Shown here: piece by piece, positions 1 through 9,296 of the stretch
How positions within the stretch are numbered: the stretch's first letter is position 1
Layout of the letters: every line of letters begins with the position of its first letter
NCBI RefSeq assembly: GCF_002367995.1
Contig: NZ_AP018207.1
Span: 3,471,083 to 3,535,082, forward strand
Source of the DNA: Calothrix brevissima NIES-22
GTDB taxonomy: Bacteria; Cyanobacteriota; Cyanobacteriia; Cyanobacteriales; Nostocaceae
Direction: 5' to 3'
DNA length: 64,000 nucleotides
Position numbers and translations under genes: made by a program
Notes under the pieces: model-generated
What the model was told of the DNA's origin: nothing
Seen by the model: the letters and a program-made list of their open reading frames with translations, nothing else
Databases searched by the model: none

Positions 1-1
1 C

Positions 2-325
2 TTAGTTAACGGTGGTTGTAAAGTTGTTCCCGGTTTACCGCGAGAACAGTGGATTCTCACCCTGGTTACATCGGTGATTGGCGGTATAGTCTGCGGATTT
101 GCATCTCAACCCCAGCGTGAAGGGCAAATTTTTTCATGGCAATGGGCTTTAATTTTTTCGCCTTTATGGGGGATTTTGTTTATTGCCTTCGGTATTGGCC
201 CAGTTGTAACCAGAACTAGTGATTGGCTACCTTTATTCCGCAATATCGCTGGATTCCTCATCGGTGCTTTAGTAGCTTATCTCTCACCAGTTTTCAATCG
301 TCCTTCTTCCAACGCTGAATCTTAA
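2..325 (+). CDS. C-terminal part of a polytopic membrane protein (5' end outside window)
   Basis: The frame is open from base 2 and ends at a TAA at 323-325, so the start lies upstream of the window; an internal ATG at 74 is probably not the true start. The visible 107 residues contain three hydrophobic stretches, about residues 18-35, 48-68 and 80-97, separated by short polar loops, and end in a short polar tail. This is a small integral membrane protein or the last part of a larger one. I do not recognise the family and propose no function. The next gene (cbiC) is on the same strand about 150 bases downstream. Confidence 0.6.
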   Translation, partial: LVNGGCKVVPGLPREQWILTLVTSVIGGIVCGFASQPQREGQIFSWQWALIFSPLWGILFIAFGIGPVVTRTSDWLPLFRNIAGFLIGALVAYLSPVFNRPSSNAES

Positions 326-375
326 GGAGATTAGCAGAAAATATTATATTAAACGTGATTGTGCCCTTAAACACC

Positions 376-415
376 GTGCCCTTTAACATGCGCTGAGAGC
401 GAAGTTAAAGGGCAC
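376..415. other. Perfect 12-bp inverted repeat
   Basis: GTGCCCTTTAAC and its exact complement are separated by a 16-base loop in the spacer after the first membrane gene. There is no T-run after the right arm, so a classical intrinsic terminator is not supported. It could be an RNA-stabilising hairpin or a dispersed palindrome. Confidence 0.5.
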
Positions 416-476
416 TATTCTCGGAATGGTGTGAAGCTGATAAGCTGAAAGCTGAAATTGAGAGAGCGAAATCGTA

Positions 477-1097
477 ATGGAATGGCATGTAACTGATGCT
501 CAAAGTTTAGCAATTATTGATGGTGAAATTGGCGATCATGTATTTTCGCCAGCAGAGTATGAAATTGTCCGACGAGTAATTTACGCCACAGCCGATTTTG
601 AGTATAAGTCTTTAATTCGCTTTTCTGAACATGCTTTACAGGCTGGTGCAGCAGCCTTAGCGGCACGTAGCAGTATTGTTGTAGATGTGCCCCTAGTACA
701 AGTAGGCATTAGCTACGATATTCAAAATACCTTTGCTAATCCGATATATTCTAGTTTAGAGACTCCCATCCGTCCGCAAAAAGAAAAAAGCCGCGTAGCT
801 GCGGGAATCGAAACTTTAGCGCAACGTTATCCAGAAGGTATTTTTGTGGTAGGTCAGGCGCAAACGGCGCTAACTACACTCGTGGATTTAATTGAAGCGG
901 AAGAAATTCGACCAGCTTTGGTAATTGCAACTCCAGTAGGATTTGTAGATGTGGATGTTGCTAAAGAACGCTTACAAGAATCCTTAGTGCCCAATATCAC
1001 AATTGATAGCCGCAAGGGAAATGCGGTTGTAGCGGCGGCAATTATGGATGGGTTGATAGACTTAGCTTGGCAAGCTTACGGTCAAGATCACAAATAA
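477..1097 (+). CDS. cbiC: Precorrin-8X / cobalt-precorrin-8 methylmutase
   Basis: CbiC/CobH moves the C-11 methyl group to C-12 of (cobalt-)precorrin-8 to make (hydrogeno)cobyrinate in cobalamin biosynthesis; it is cytosolic. The 206-residue length and the conserved blocks (residues 30-62, VVDVPLVQVGI at about 68-78, ATPVGFVDV at about 151-159) fit the family. The catalytic histidine of Pseudomonas denitrificans CobH sits in a V-H-A-C context. The aligned position here is Tyr36 in RVIYATADF, which may be a cyanobacterial variant. ATG at 477 is used; a second in-frame ATG at 486 is possible. No other cobalamin genes are adjacent. Confidence 0.9.
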   Translation: MEWHVTDAQSLAIIDGEIGDHVFSPAEYEIVRRVIYATADFEYKSLIRFSEHALQAGAAALAARSSIVVDVPLVQVGISYDIQNTFANPIYSSLETPIRPQKEKSRVAAGIETLAQRYPEGIFVVGQAQTALTTLVDLIEAEEIRPALVIATPVGFVDVDVAKERLQESLVPNITIDSRKGNAVVAAAIMDGLIDLAWQAYGQDHK

Positions 1098-1172
1098 GAG
1101 AATTTCACCTAATAAAGGTATCTCATTGCTTTATAGGCATGAAGCAGGGAGCAGGGGAAAAACAGTTGTGAA

Positions 1173-1889
1173 TTAATATTCATCTTCATAATCTTCATCC
1201 CGCCGTCTTTGTGGACGACGACGGCGACGCGGCCTATCTTCGTCTGCATCTTCACGCAAGCGAATGCTAACTTCGCTAAAAAAATCCTGGCGCACATAAG
1301 GGTAATCGCTCACCCACAAATCGCGATTCGGAATATAAACATCACTGAATTCTTCAATTCTGCTTAAATCTGGGCGGTTAGACATGACTACCATTTCAGC
1401 AACTAGTCCCCGATTAATTACTTTGTAAGCAGGTTTTAGTGGTGCGTCAAACTCAATGGTAAATCCTGTATCATCGCCGATTTCTAAGTTAATTCTTTTT
1501 TCTCGGTTTTCGACAATTACTAATTCCCCTTTACTATTAACAGTTTCTTGTTTACCAATCAACCGATCTGTAATCCACCAATCTAGTATTCGACCCCGGA
1601 AAAAACCGCAGTACTTGTAACGACGGCATTTGGAATTCCGGATACTTGCCTGAAACACGGGATACCACAGCCAAAAAAATGCGCCAATTATCCCCAGGAT
1701 AAATACGATCAGATCAAACTCAAACTTGAATAAGACTTTGACTAGTAAAACCACAACTACAGCGACTACAGAAATTAATAGCCTCTGTATGAAGCTGGAA
1801 AATTTTCCCCAGTAGTACTTGTACTGGGGGCCACTGGCGATTAAAGGAATGACTTGTTCAAATTTTTGTCGAGTCAGTGGGACAAGCAT
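1173..1889 (-). CDS. Conserved cyanobacterial membrane protein with Arg/Asp-rich tail
   Basis: The 238-residue protein has two adjacent strongly hydrophobic segments at about residues 36-54 and 58-80, then a cytosolic-looking domain of about 120 residues, and ends in a highly charged tail of alternating Arg and Asp/Glu runs. I recall similar cyanobacterial proteins being labelled phosphate ABC transporter permease, but nothing here resembles a permease, so I leave function open. It converges with cbiC. The leader upstream of the ATG is a GGGGGACAA repeat tract. Confidence 0.6.
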   Translation of the reverse strand: MLVPLTRQKFEQVIPLIASGPQYKYYWGKFSSFIQRLLISVVAVVVVLLVKVLFKFEFDLIVFILGIIGAFFWLWYPVFQASIRNSKCRRYKYCGFFRGRILDWWITDRLIGKQETVNSKGELVIVENREKRINLEIGDDTGFTIEFDAPLKPAYKVINRGLVAEMVVMSNRPDLSRIEEFSDVYIPNRDLWVSDYPYVRQDFFSEVSIRLREDADEDRPRRRRRPQRRRDEDYEDEY

Positions 1890-1900
1890 GAGTACTGGTT

Positions 1901-1963
1901 AGTGGGGGACAAGGGGGACAAGGAGGACAAGGGGGACAAGGGGGACAAGGAGGACAAGGGAGA
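1901..1963. repeat. Nonameric short tandem repeat (GGGGGACAA type)
   Basis: About seven units alternating GGGGGACAA and GGAGGACAA lie immediately upstream of the minus-strand membrane-protein gene. The same nonamer recurs around 6.6, 8.25, 24.95 and 46.4 kb. Confidence 0.9.
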
Positions 1964-2024
1964 AATACAAATGACTAATGTACAAACAAGGATTATCGCG
2001 TCTCTAACAAATGACCATTAAAGT

Positions 2025-2861
2025 TTATAGTAACTTTTCTAATCCATATACTAATGACTTTAGCTGTATGACCTTGCGAATGGCTAATAGGACTCCTGGC
2101 ATATAACAAGCGCGATCGCTTGTATCATGTCTTAAAGTATAAATTTGACCAGCTGCGCCAAAAATTACTTCCTGGTGGGCAATTAATCCCGGTAAGCGCA
2201 CGCTATGAATGCGAATGCCTTCGTCTGCTAAACTGCCTCTAGCACCAGCGATTTTTTCCGTTTCTTGGACAACGGCAGGGTTAAAAGTTTTACCCATTTC
2301 TCCTAGTAATTGTGCGGTCTGAATTGCTGTACCACTAGGCGCATCGGCTTTTTGATTGTGATGTAGTTCGATAATTTCTACATGATCGAAATATTGGGAA
2401 GCGGCGATCGCGGCTTGCTGTAGCAGTACCATACCAATAGAGAAATTGGGAATAACTAAGCAGCCTGTACTGGCTTTATCGGCAAAGTCTGCTAAATCTT
2501 GCAGTTGTGCTGGACTTAACCCGGTAGTTCCCACTACAGGACGAATCCCGTAGGCGATCGCGCTGCGAACGTTGTCATAAACTGAATCAGGATGGGTAAA
2601 GTCTACCATTACCCCTGGCGGCCCTTGTCTGTCCCCAGCTACGTATCCCAGCATTGGTTCTAATTGATTGGTAATGGGTATTTCTAAGGGTTCGCTTAAA
2701 CCAGCCAATTCACCAGCATCTTTATCTTGATGTTCCGGGCTATGATCGATTGCACCCACTAGGTTTAAGTCTGGTGCTTGCGCTATAGCTTTTACCACTT
2801 CACGACCCATTTTGCCAGCAGCACCATTAACAATTACTGGGATAGGAGCTTGATTCGTCAT
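2025..2861 (-). CDS. dapB: 4-hydroxy-tetrahydrodipicolinate reductase
   Basis: DapB reduces 4-hydroxy-tetrahydrodipicolinate with NAD(P)H in the diaminopimelate/lysine pathway, so it feeds peptidoglycan synthesis. The N-terminal nucleotide-binding motif [11 protein letters not shown] (residues 11-21) and the catalytic signature [15 protein letters not shown] (about 165-179, with the catalytic His and Lys) are intact. The 278-residue length is normal. It starts at an ATG and stands alone: the upstream spacer holds a heptamer repeat tract, and the downstream neighbour in the same direction is an unrelated membrane protein. Confidence 0.96.
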   Translation of the reverse strand: MTNQAPIPVIVNGAAGKMGREVVKAIAQAPDLNLVGAIDHSPEHQDKDAGELAGLSEPLEIPITNQLEPMLGYVAGDRQGPPGVMVDFTHPDSVYDNVRSAIAYGIRPVVGTTGLSPAQLQDLADFADKASTGCLVIPNFSIGMVLLQQAAIAASQYFDHVEIIELHHNQKADAPSGTAIQTAQLLGEMGKTFNPAVVQETEKIAGARGSLADEGIRIHSVRLPGLIAHQEVIFGAAGQIYTLRHDTSDRACYMPGVLLAIRKVIQLKSLVYGLEKLL

Positions 2862-3337
2862 AAATTGAGCATAACTTTTTTAACCAACAAAGGAATTGTA
2901 GAGCAATCTCTTTGTATACGGTGATTTTCTTATGTTGTGGCTGTTGACGGTTGACGGTTGACGGTTGACGGTTGACGGTTGACTGTTGACTGTTGACTGT
3001 TGACGGTTGACAGACTGGAAAGGCTTTTATTGCCGGGATTGTATTTTAGCTTGATGTCCTAATCTATCTGACTACGGCTATATGTGGGGTTAATGATTTA
3101 TATACGTGTATCCACTCATGTATATATGTTTACAGACGTTATATAACATTATTAATACTGTCATTTAAATTTCAATTGTTTTCAGAATGCACAGAAATAA
3201 TTCAGTTTCAAGTCAAGCTAAACCTAACCAAAAGGAAAATAGCAAATAAATAAATAAATAAATATTTAAATACTTAAAAATATTTACCAACTTGATGTGA
3301 CTAACAAAAATAACTTTTCAATAATTACAATAACATT
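2862..3337. other. Intergenic spacer between divergent dapB and pilin-like gene
   Basis: No coding sequence is visible. It holds the heptamer tract at 2943-3013 and then about 280 bases of AT-rich DNA with TAAATAAATA runs ahead of the pilin-like gene. Promoters for both divergent genes must lie here, but no box could be assigned with confidence. Confidence 0.6.
2943..3013. repeat. Heptameric short tandem repeat (TTGACGG/TTGACTG)
   Basis: About ten uninterrupted 7-bp units, with TTGACGG and TTGACTG blocks interleaved. This is the classic heterocystous-cyanobacterial STRR type. Confidence 0.95.
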
Positions 3338-4234
3338 ATGAATTCTCCACAAACAAATATTAACCTCCAGCCTTGGCAATGGATTTTAATTGGTTCTGGT
3401 TCTACAATCATACTGGCACTTGCAGGTTTTGGTCTGTGGAATTTAGTAGCATCAAAACCTGCCAGCAATTCTTCTGCATCAAGTACTGCAAATACGACTA
3501 CAGAAAATGCTCAACCTAACCGCCTATTGGGTCAGTGGCAGCAACAAGATTCAACTAAGTTCATTTTTACGCCTGAAGGCAAGCTGTTCGTTATAGCGCC
3601 TAATTCTACTGAAGCTACAGAGTCTAGCTATCAAGTAAACGATAAGACTAAACCAAATCAATTAACTATCTCAAATCCTGCTAATCCAACTCCACAAATA
3701 GCAATTTTTGAATTGACATCAGATAATCAGTTACGAATGGATAATGGTGTATCTGCAAATTCTTCCGAGTTCAGCTCGAATACACAATCATTGCAGAAAG
3801 TCTCTGACATTGCTTCCCTTCCTGCTGGAATTACAGTAGTCAACTCAGCAAATAAAGCTAAAGAAGCAGAGGGAAAACAGTATACTGGTTCAATGAATCG
3901 TGCACAACAAGCTTTCTTTTTGGAAAACGGCCAATTTGCCCCAGATTTAGACAAATTAGCAATAGGCATCAACCCTAGTACAGAAGGCTATGATTACAGT
4001 GTTGTTGTTATTGATGACAAGGCTGTTGTCCAGAACATAGCTTTAGCAAAAATAGAAGGATTGCATACTTACACAGGGATAGCTTATCTGAAGAAGAATG
4101 CTTCAACTGGTGAAACAACTACCTTGGCTAAACTGTGTGAAAGTACTCAGCCAACTCATGATCTGCCACCACAACCTCAGCTATCACAAGAAGATATACA
4201 ATGTCCTGCTGGCTATGTTGATGTGAACAATTAA
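3338..4234 (+). CDS. Type IV pilin-like G/H domain protein
   Basis: The 298-residue protein has one N-terminal membrane anchor (about residues 14-36), a Ser/Thr/Asn-rich linker, a domain of about 90 residues reading out a fold like 'GQWQQQDSTKFIFTPEGKL', and a C-terminal block containing GSMNRAQQAFFLENGQFA (about 183-201). That last block is characteristic of the cyanobacterial pilin-like G/H family. The anchor faces the protein outward. It lacks a typical prepilin peptidase site (no G followed by FTLIE), so it may be a pilin-derived envelope protein rather than a fibre subunit. Function is not established. Confidence 0.75.
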   Translation: MNSPQTNINLQPWQWILIGSGSTIILALAGFGLWNLVASKPASNSSASSTANTTTENAQPNRLLGQWQQQDSTKFIFTPEGKLFVIAPNSTEATESSYQVNDKTKPNQLTISNPANPTPQIAIFELTSDNQLRMDNGVSANSSEFSSNTQSLQKVSDIASLPAGITVVNSANKAKEAEGKQYTGSMNRAQQAFFLENGQFAPDLDKLAIGINPSTEGYDYSVVVIDDKAVVQNIALAKIEGLHTYTGIAYLKKNASTGETTTLAKLCESTQPTHDLPPQPQLSQEDIQCPAGYVDVNN

Positions 4235-4305
4235 CATTAATTCTCAATTTACGGGACTTCCAAATAAAAAATATTGCGATCTTTAACTTACCAAACCCGC
4301 AACTC

Positions 4306-4332
4306 GTAAGGGCGGGGTTACCCTGCCCTTAC
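4306..4332. repeat. Palindromic repeat related to the GTAGGGGCGGGG element ends
   Basis: GTAAGGGCGGG and GCCCTTAC form an imperfect palindrome followed by ACAATTTGGCATAATTTATT. The latter matches the DNA outside the right end of the nested element at 9297-9667, so this looks like a short relative or remnant of that element. Confidence 0.55.
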
Positions 4333-4423
4333 AATTTGGCATAATTTATTTTTTTACGAATTAGTAATTAGGTTGAATACATGGCAGAATATGGCCCAAT
4401 TTTCCAGATGTTTGGAAAATTAA

Positions 4424-5542
4424 TTAATTAGGCCAAATTCTCTCACCAGTAGTTGAGTCAAAGACAAACAATTGATTTAAATCTAATTGTAAAGTTAAGC
4501 GATCGCCTGGACGCAACCGCACGCCACCACCAAGCTGCACGTTCAATAATGCGGATGAATCGGGTAAACTGACGCGAATCAAAGTTTCCCTTCCCAAAGG
4601 TTCTACTACCTTGACTTCCACCATCAACTGTGATGAGTTAACAACTGTGTCATCTTGGTTTACTTGTGGCTGTGGTTGGTGAATATAAATATGCTCTGGT
4701 CTAATTCCCAAATCTACACTTTGACCTTGAGATAAGGGTAATCTTGCTTGTAAATCTGTAGGAATTTCTAATAATTGCCCGCTAATATTAAACCCTGAAT
4801 ACTGATAAATTGCTGGTAAAATATTCATTGGTGGATTGCCTAAAAAAGATGCCACCATTTGATTAGCAGGTAAAGCATAAATACTTTGGGGGTCGCCAAT
4901 TTGTTGAATTCGTCCGCGATTTAACACCACAATTTTATCTGCCAAGGTCATCGCCTCAACTTGATCGTGGGTAACATATATAGTTGTAATGGCTAGATTT
5001 TGATGCAGTTGTTTTAATTCTGCTCTTGTATCATCGCGTAATTGGGCATCTAAATTAGACAAAGGTTCATCTAATAAGAATACCTGGGGCTGACGGGCGA
5101 TCGCTCTACCTAAGGCTACCCGTTGTTGCTGTCCCCCAGACAGTTGTTTAGGTTTGCGATCTAATAGGTGTTCTAAAGAAAGCGATCGCGCTACATTAAT
5201 CACCCGTTCCTGAATAATTTTCGCGTCAACTTTCCGCATCTGCAAGCCAAAAGCAATGTTTTGAGCTACCGTCATGTGCGGATATAGGGCATAGTTTTGG
5301 AATACCATCGCCACATCCCGTTGTCTAGCGGGGATGTTATTCATTAAGCGATCGCCGATAAACAGGTTACCAGATGTAGCTGTTTCTAAACCGGCGATCG
5401 TGCGTAAAATGGTCGATTTACCGCACCCTGAAGGCCCTACCAAAACCCAAAATTCACCATCGGGAATTTCAAAGGAAATATCCTCGATGGCTGTGACGTT
5501 GTTGAATCTACGTTTAATGTCTTCTAGACGAACATTTGTCAT
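4424..5542 (-). CDS. ABC transporter ATPase of the sugar/glycerol-phosphate (MalK/UgpC) type
   Basis: This is the cytosolic ATP-hydrolysing subunit of a CUT1-class importer. Walker A GPSGCGKST (residues 37-45), Q-loop FQNYALYPHMTV, signature LSGGQQQRVALGRA, Walker B VFLLDEP and the H-loop THD are all present. A C-terminal regulatory OB/TOBE region follows from about residue 235. The 372-residue length is typical of MalK/UgpC. No permease or binding-protein gene is adjacent, so it probably serves one or more importers encoded elsewhere, and the substrate cannot be named. The start codon lies inside a short TGTCAGT repeat tract. Confidence 0.92.
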   Translation of the reverse strand: MTNVRLEDIKRRFNNVTAIEDISFEIPDGEFWVLVGPSGCGKSTILRTIAGLETATSGNLFIGDRLMNNIPARQRDVAMVFQNYALYPHMTVAQNIAFGLQMRKVDAKIIQERVINVARSLSLEHLLDRKPKQLSGGQQQRVALGRAIARQPQVFLLDEPLSNLDAQLRDDTRAELKQLHQNLAITTIYVTHDQVEAMTLADKIVVLNRGRIQQIGDPQSIYALPANQMVASFLGNPPMNILPAIYQYSGFNISGQLLEIPTDLQARLPLSQGQSVDLGIRPEHIYIHQPQPQVNQDDTVVNSSQLMVEVKVVEPLGRETLIRVSLPDSSALLNVQLGGGVRLRPGDRLTLQLDLNQLFVFDSTTGERIWPN

Positions 5543-5714
5543 TTGTCAGTTGTCAGTTGTCAGTTGTCATTTTTTCTTGAGAAATCAGGACTCATGAAGA
5601 TACCAAATTGGATTATTTAGTATTGTTGGAGATATCTAGATTTTCTCACGCTGAGAAGTTTCATCCCCAGTCTAAAATCTAAAATCTAAAATCCAAAATC
5701 TAAAATCCAAAATT
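5543..5714. repeat. Two short tandem repeat tracts (TGTCAGT; CTAAAAT)
   Basis: TTGTCAG units at about 5541-5570 run up to the start of the ABC ATPase gene, and CTAAAAT/CCAAAAT units fill 5671-5714 next to the 3' end of gun4. Confidence 0.85.
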
Positions 5715-5724
5715 GGTATGATGA

Positions 5725-6438
5725 CTACTTCCAAGCAGGATGAGCAAATAAAGCAGCAATGACGCGCACTCCACGTAATTGATTAGATAGAGGTAAATGG
5801 CCTTTCGGGGCGCTTAATTCCCAAATAAATTCATGAGGATAGCGTGTCCAGTTGTTACCATTTTTCCAACCTATTTTCGGCCAAAAATTATCCCAGTTTT
5901 TCCCCAGACTTAACCAAATCTCTCGTTGTACGGAAAAGCCAAATTTACCTTCAGAGTGGACTAACCACAGCTGATTAATGGTTTGCAAGTCAGTAATCGA
6001 AAAACTGTCAACTTCGGTAAAATATAACCATTTTCTTTGTAAAGCTGCTGGGCCTGCTAATTCACACATCTTTTGGATGGTGAGACGATCTGCTGCTTGG
6101 AAGTCTTGACTAGCCAATAGCTGCTGTAAGGGATGATAATCTATCCCGCAGTCTGATTTTAGAGGTACAATGCCCTCAGGAAAAGAAGAAAGCAGAAATT
6201 CTTTGGCTAATGGTGCATCAGAATTGTAAAGTACTTGGTAGGCTTTGCCATCAATCCAAGTTGCCGGGGTGTCAGAACGTTTCCGTAAGAATTCTATCAA
6301 TACATCCAATCCCTCATTACCCAAGTCAGCTAACTTTGAGATAATTTGTTGTTGGACTTGAATAGACCCAGCGATTAACGTTTGTCGGAGGGAGTCGATG
6401 TCATTAGCAGGGCCTGATACAATCATTGGGTCTGTCAT
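5725..6438 (-). CDS. gun4: GUN4 porphyrin-binding activator of magnesium chelatase
   Basis: GUN4 binds protoporphyrin IX and Mg-protoporphyrin and stimulates Mg-chelatase (ChlHID) at the entry to chlorophyll synthesis. The 237-residue product has an N-terminal HEAT-like helical domain (about 1-85) and a C-terminal GUN4 core. The core carries the WLYFTEVDSF, YPHEFIWE and GHLPLSNQLRGVR stretches typical of the cyanobacterial protein. I start at the ATG at 6438 because MTDPMIVSG gives the normal family length; an in-frame ATG at 6570 would add 44 unlike residues. chlI, encoding a chelatase subunit, lies in the same window at 37.4 kb, but the two are not clustered. Confidence 0.92.
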   Translation of the reverse strand: MTDPMIVSGPANDIDSLRQTLIAGSIQVQQQIISKLADLGNEGLDVLIEFLRKRSDTPATWIDGKAYQVLYNSDAPLAKEFLLSSFPEGIVPLKSDCGIDYHPLQQLLASQDFQAADRLTIQKMCELAGPAALQRKWLYFTEVDSFSITDLQTINQLWLVHSEGKFGFSVQREIWLSLGKNWDNFWPKIGWKNGNNWTRYPHEFIWELSAPKGHLPLSNQLRGVRVIAALFAHPAWK

Positions 6439-6605
6439 GCCAATTACTCGTTTTAGCGGGTGCGTGAAAAAGCGATCGCTATAAGGTTTTACCAAAAGTG
6501 AAACACTGATAGCGAAATGTAGTTTACTATTTTTGATCGTACAAAATTGCGATCGTTTCACTTCATCCAATATCTTGAAGTCCTATCAGGGGATAATCTG
6601 CGCTT

Positions 6606-6772
6606 CAATAGGTAGGGGCTAGGAAGGGGGATGAGGGGGATAAGGGGGACAAGGGAGACAAGGAGGACAAGGAGGACAAGGGGGATAAATGCCTATTGCC
6701 TTGTTGCCAATGCCCCTGCCCAATGCCCAATGCCCAATGCCCAATGCCCAATGCCCCATGCCCTAATCCCAA
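6606..6772. repeat. Compound short tandem repeats upstream of icd
   Basis: GGGGGACAAG/GGAGGACAAG units (6622-6686) are followed by CCCAATG/CCCCATG heptamers (6719-6766), ending about 30 bases before the icd start codon. Confidence 0.9.
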
Positions 6773-6800
6773 CAGCCAATCAATCAGGAGTGTGTAAGTT

Positions 6801-8222
6801 ATGTACGACAAGATTAAACCCCCTACAACTGGTGCAAAAATTACCTTCAAGAATGGTGAGCCGGTTGTACCCGATAACCCTATTATCCCCTTTATTCGGG
6901 GCGATGGAACGGGTATAGATATTTGGCCAGCTGCCCAAAAGGTACTTGATGCGGCGGTAGCAAAAGCATATAACGGTAAGCGCCAAATTAGTTGGTTTAA
7001 GGTTTATGCTGGCGATGAAGCTTGCGATTTATACGGTACTTATCAGTATTTACCTCAAGATACATTAACAGCAATTGAAGAATATGGTGTTGCTATTAAA
7101 GGCCCGTTAACCACTCCTGTGGGTGGTGGCATTCGTTCTTTAAATGTGGCGCTCAGACAAATTTTTGACTTGTATGCTTGCGTGCGTCCTTGCCGCTATT
7201 ATGCAGGTACGCCTTCACCCCACAAAAACCCCGAAAAGCTTGATGTAATTGTGTATCGGGAAAATACAGAAGATATTTATTTGGGAATTGAGTGGCGACA
7301 AGGCAGCGAAATTGGCGATCGCTTAATTAAAATTCTCAATGAGGATCTTATCCCCGCCACCCCAGAACATGGGAAAAAGCAAATTCCCCTAGATGCTGGT
7401 ATTGGCATTAAGCCCATCAGTAAAAAGGGTTCTCAGCGCTTAGTCCGCCGTGCCATTAAACATGCCTTGACATTGCCCAAAGACAAGCAGCAGGTGACTT
7501 TGGTGCATAAAGGCAACATCATGAAGTACACCGAAGGCGCTTTCCGCGATTGGGGTTATGAACTCGCCACCAGCGAATTCCGCCAAGAAACAGTCACAGA
7601 ACGGGAATCTTGGATTTTGAGCAACAAGGAGAAAAACCCGAATATTTCCTTAGAAGACAACGCGCGGCAAATAGATCCGGGATTTGATGGCTTAACCCAA
7701 GAGAAAAAAGCGCAAATTGTCAAGGAAGTTGAAACAGTTCTTAATGCAATTTGGGATAGCCACGGCAACGGCAAGTGGAAAGATAAAATCATGGTCAATG
7801 ACAGGATTGCTGATAGTATTTTTCAACAAATCCAAACCAGACCTGATGAATATTCAATTCTGGCGACAATGAACTTAAACGGCGATTACCTCTCCGATGC
7901 GGCTGCGGCGATTGTCGGCGGCTTAGGAATGGGGCCAGGGGCGAATATTGGCGATGCTTGCGCAGTTTTTGAAGCTACCCACGGTACAGCACCCAAACAC
8001 GCCGGTTTAGATCGGATTAATCCCGGTTCTGTGATTTTATCTGGCGTCATGATGCTGGAATATATGGGTTGGCAAGAAGCCGCAGACTTAGTTAAGAAAG
8101 GTTTAGGAGATGCGATCGCAAATCGTCAAGTTACCTACGACTTAGCACGCTTGCTAGAACCCGCAGTAGAACCCTTGAAATGTTCTGAATTCGCCGACGC
8201 CATCATTAAGCATTTTGGCTAG
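6801..8222 (+). CDS. icd: NADP-dependent isocitrate dehydrogenase
   Basis: Icd oxidatively decarboxylates isocitrate to 2-oxoglutarate with NADP+. In cyanobacteria this 2-oxoglutarate is the carbon skeleton for ammonium assimilation and the nitrogen-status signal. Substrate-binding Ser and Arg residues lie in [13 protein letters not shown] (about residues 108-120), followed by the family block [13 protein letters not shown] and the C-terminal NADP region [19 protein letters not shown]. The 473-residue length matches cyanobacterial enzymes, which are longer than the E. coli one. ATG at 6801 follows a compound repeat tract, and the strongest candidate ribosome site is AGGAG at 6786. Confidence 0.97.
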   Translation: MYDKIKPPTTGAKITFKNGEPVVPDNPIIPFIRGDGTGIDIWPAAQKVLDAAVAKAYNGKRQISWFKVYAGDEACDLYGTYQYLPQDTLTAIEEYGVAIKGPLTTPVGGGIRSLNVALRQIFDLYACVRPCRYYAGTPSPHKNPEKLDVIVYRENTEDIYLGIEWRQGSEIGDRLIKILNEDLIPATPEHGKKQIPLDAGIGIKPISKKGSQRLVRRAIKHALTLPKDKQQVTLVHKGNIMKYTEGAFRDWGYELATSEFRQETVTERESWILSNKEKNPNISLEDNARQIDPGFDGLTQEKKAQIVKEVETVLNAIWDSHGNGKWKDKIMVNDRIADSIFQQIQTRPDEYSILATMNLNGDYLSDAAAAIVGGLGMGPGANIGDACAVFEATHGTAPKHAGLDRINPGSVILSGVMMLEYMGWQEAADLVKKGLGDAIANRQVTYDLARLLEPAVEPLKCSEFADAIIKHFG

Positions 8223-8365
8223 GCGTTAGGGGCTAGGGGCTAGGGAAGGGGGACAAGGGGGACAAGGAGGACAAGGGGGAAAATTGTACAGACGCGATGA
8301 ATCGCGTCTCTGCCCAATGCCCCATGCCCAATGCCCCATGCCCAATGCCCCATGCCCCATACCCA
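8222..8365. repeat. Compound short tandem repeats after icd
   Basis: The tract starts at the icd stop codon: GGGGCTAG units, GGGGGACAAG units, a palindrome AGACGCGATGAATCGCGTCT (about 8291-8310, also at about 56411-56430), and CCCAATG/CCCCATG units. Confidence 0.85.
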
Positions 8366-8445
8366 AATTCCTATCTTTTTGCAGCCTGAATCATCGAAAA
8401 TAAAAGCTATCGAGATATTTCCATTGATTTGGCTGCAAATTTTTT

Positions 8446-9201
8446 ATGACTATTAATCGACGCCATTTTTTGTTTTTACTTGCTACAGGTACAGGGACTT
8501 TAGCTTTACAAGCTTGTGCTTCTGCCGAACAATCTCCTAGCGGTAGCCAAACCAGCCCCGAACCAAAACCAGATACCACCGGGGCTATTCAATTACCACC
8601 GCTACCCTATGCCTATGACGCATTAGAACCACATATTGATGCGAGAACAATGCAGTTTCATCACGATAAGCATCATGCTGCTTATGTAAAAAATCTCAAT
8701 GCTGCTTTAGAAAAATATCCAAAACTCAAAGGTAGAACCGTAGAAGATTTGTTACGTCAACTGGATCGAGTGCCAGAAGATATCCGGAAAACAGTCCGCA
8801 ATAATGGCGGCGGACATGTCAATCATTCAATGTTTTGGCAAATTATGAAACCCCAAGGTGGTGGGGAACCCACAGGTGCGATCGCATCTGCAATTAAAGA
8901 AAATTTCGGTAGTTTCGCTGATTTTAAAAAACAATTTAATGCTGCTGGTGCAGCTCAATTTGGTAGTGGTTGGGTTTGGCTGGTGCGTAATAAAGCTGGC
9001 AAGCTAGAAGTGACGACAACAGCTAACCAAGATACGCCTTTAAGTCAAGGACTATATCCCATTTTGGGTAATGATGTTTGGGAACACGCATATTATCTCA
9101 ACTATCAAAATCGCCGCGCTGATTACTTAGAAGCTTGGTGGAATGTCTTGAATTGGGATGAGATTAATCAGCGATTTGCTGCTGCAAGTAAATCTGCTTA
9201 A
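8446..9201 (+). CDS. sodA: Exported Mn-type superoxide dismutase
   Basis: The enzyme dismutates superoxide. Metal ligands are recognisable as His in QFHHDKHH, His in GHVNHSMFW, and Asp and His in [16 protein letters not shown] carries the Gln that marks the Mn type rather than the Fe type. The N-terminus (NRRHF, a hydrophobic stretch and LQAC at about residues 21-24) looks like a twin-arginine signal with a lipobox, so the protein is probably membrane-anchored on the lumenal or periplasmic side. This agrees with the membrane-bound MnSOD known in Nostoc. The 251-residue length is signal plus a normal SOD domain. The gene stands alone and has its own terminator. Confidence 0.95.
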   Translation: MTINRRHFLFLLATGTGTLALQACASAEQSPSGSQTSPEPKPDTTGAIQLPPLPYAYDALEPHIDARTMQFHHDKHHAAYVKNLNAALEKYPKLKGRTVEDLLRQLDRVPEDIRKTVRNNGGGHVNHSMFWQIMKPQGGGEPTGAIASAIKENFGSFADFKKQFNAAGAAQFGSGWVWLVRNKAGKLEVTTTANQDTPLSQGLYPILGNDVWEHAYYLNYQNRRADYLEAWWNVLNWDEINQRFAAASKSA

Positions 9202-9226
9202 AACACAATCAGCTATTGTGTTTTTA
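9200..9226 (+). terminator. Intrinsic terminator of sodA
   Basis: AACACAAT and ATTGTGTT form a stem with a 5-base loop, followed by a T-run. It overlaps the sodA stop codon. Confidence 0.75.
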
Positions 9227-9250
9227 AGTTGCACAATCTATCGTCAGGGC

Positions 9251-9287
9251 TGTTGACTGTTGACTGTTGACTGTTGACTGTTGACAG
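9251..9287. repeat. Heptameric repeat TTGACTG
   Basis: Five TTGACTG units lie between the sodA terminator and the nested inverted-repeat element. Confidence 0.9.
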
Positions 9288-9296
9288 TCTTGATTA

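Noticed and set aside
6631..6918. Plus-strand ORF before icd
   Set aside because: The sequence is GGRRTRRTRG-type repeat translation running into the icd gene in another frame.
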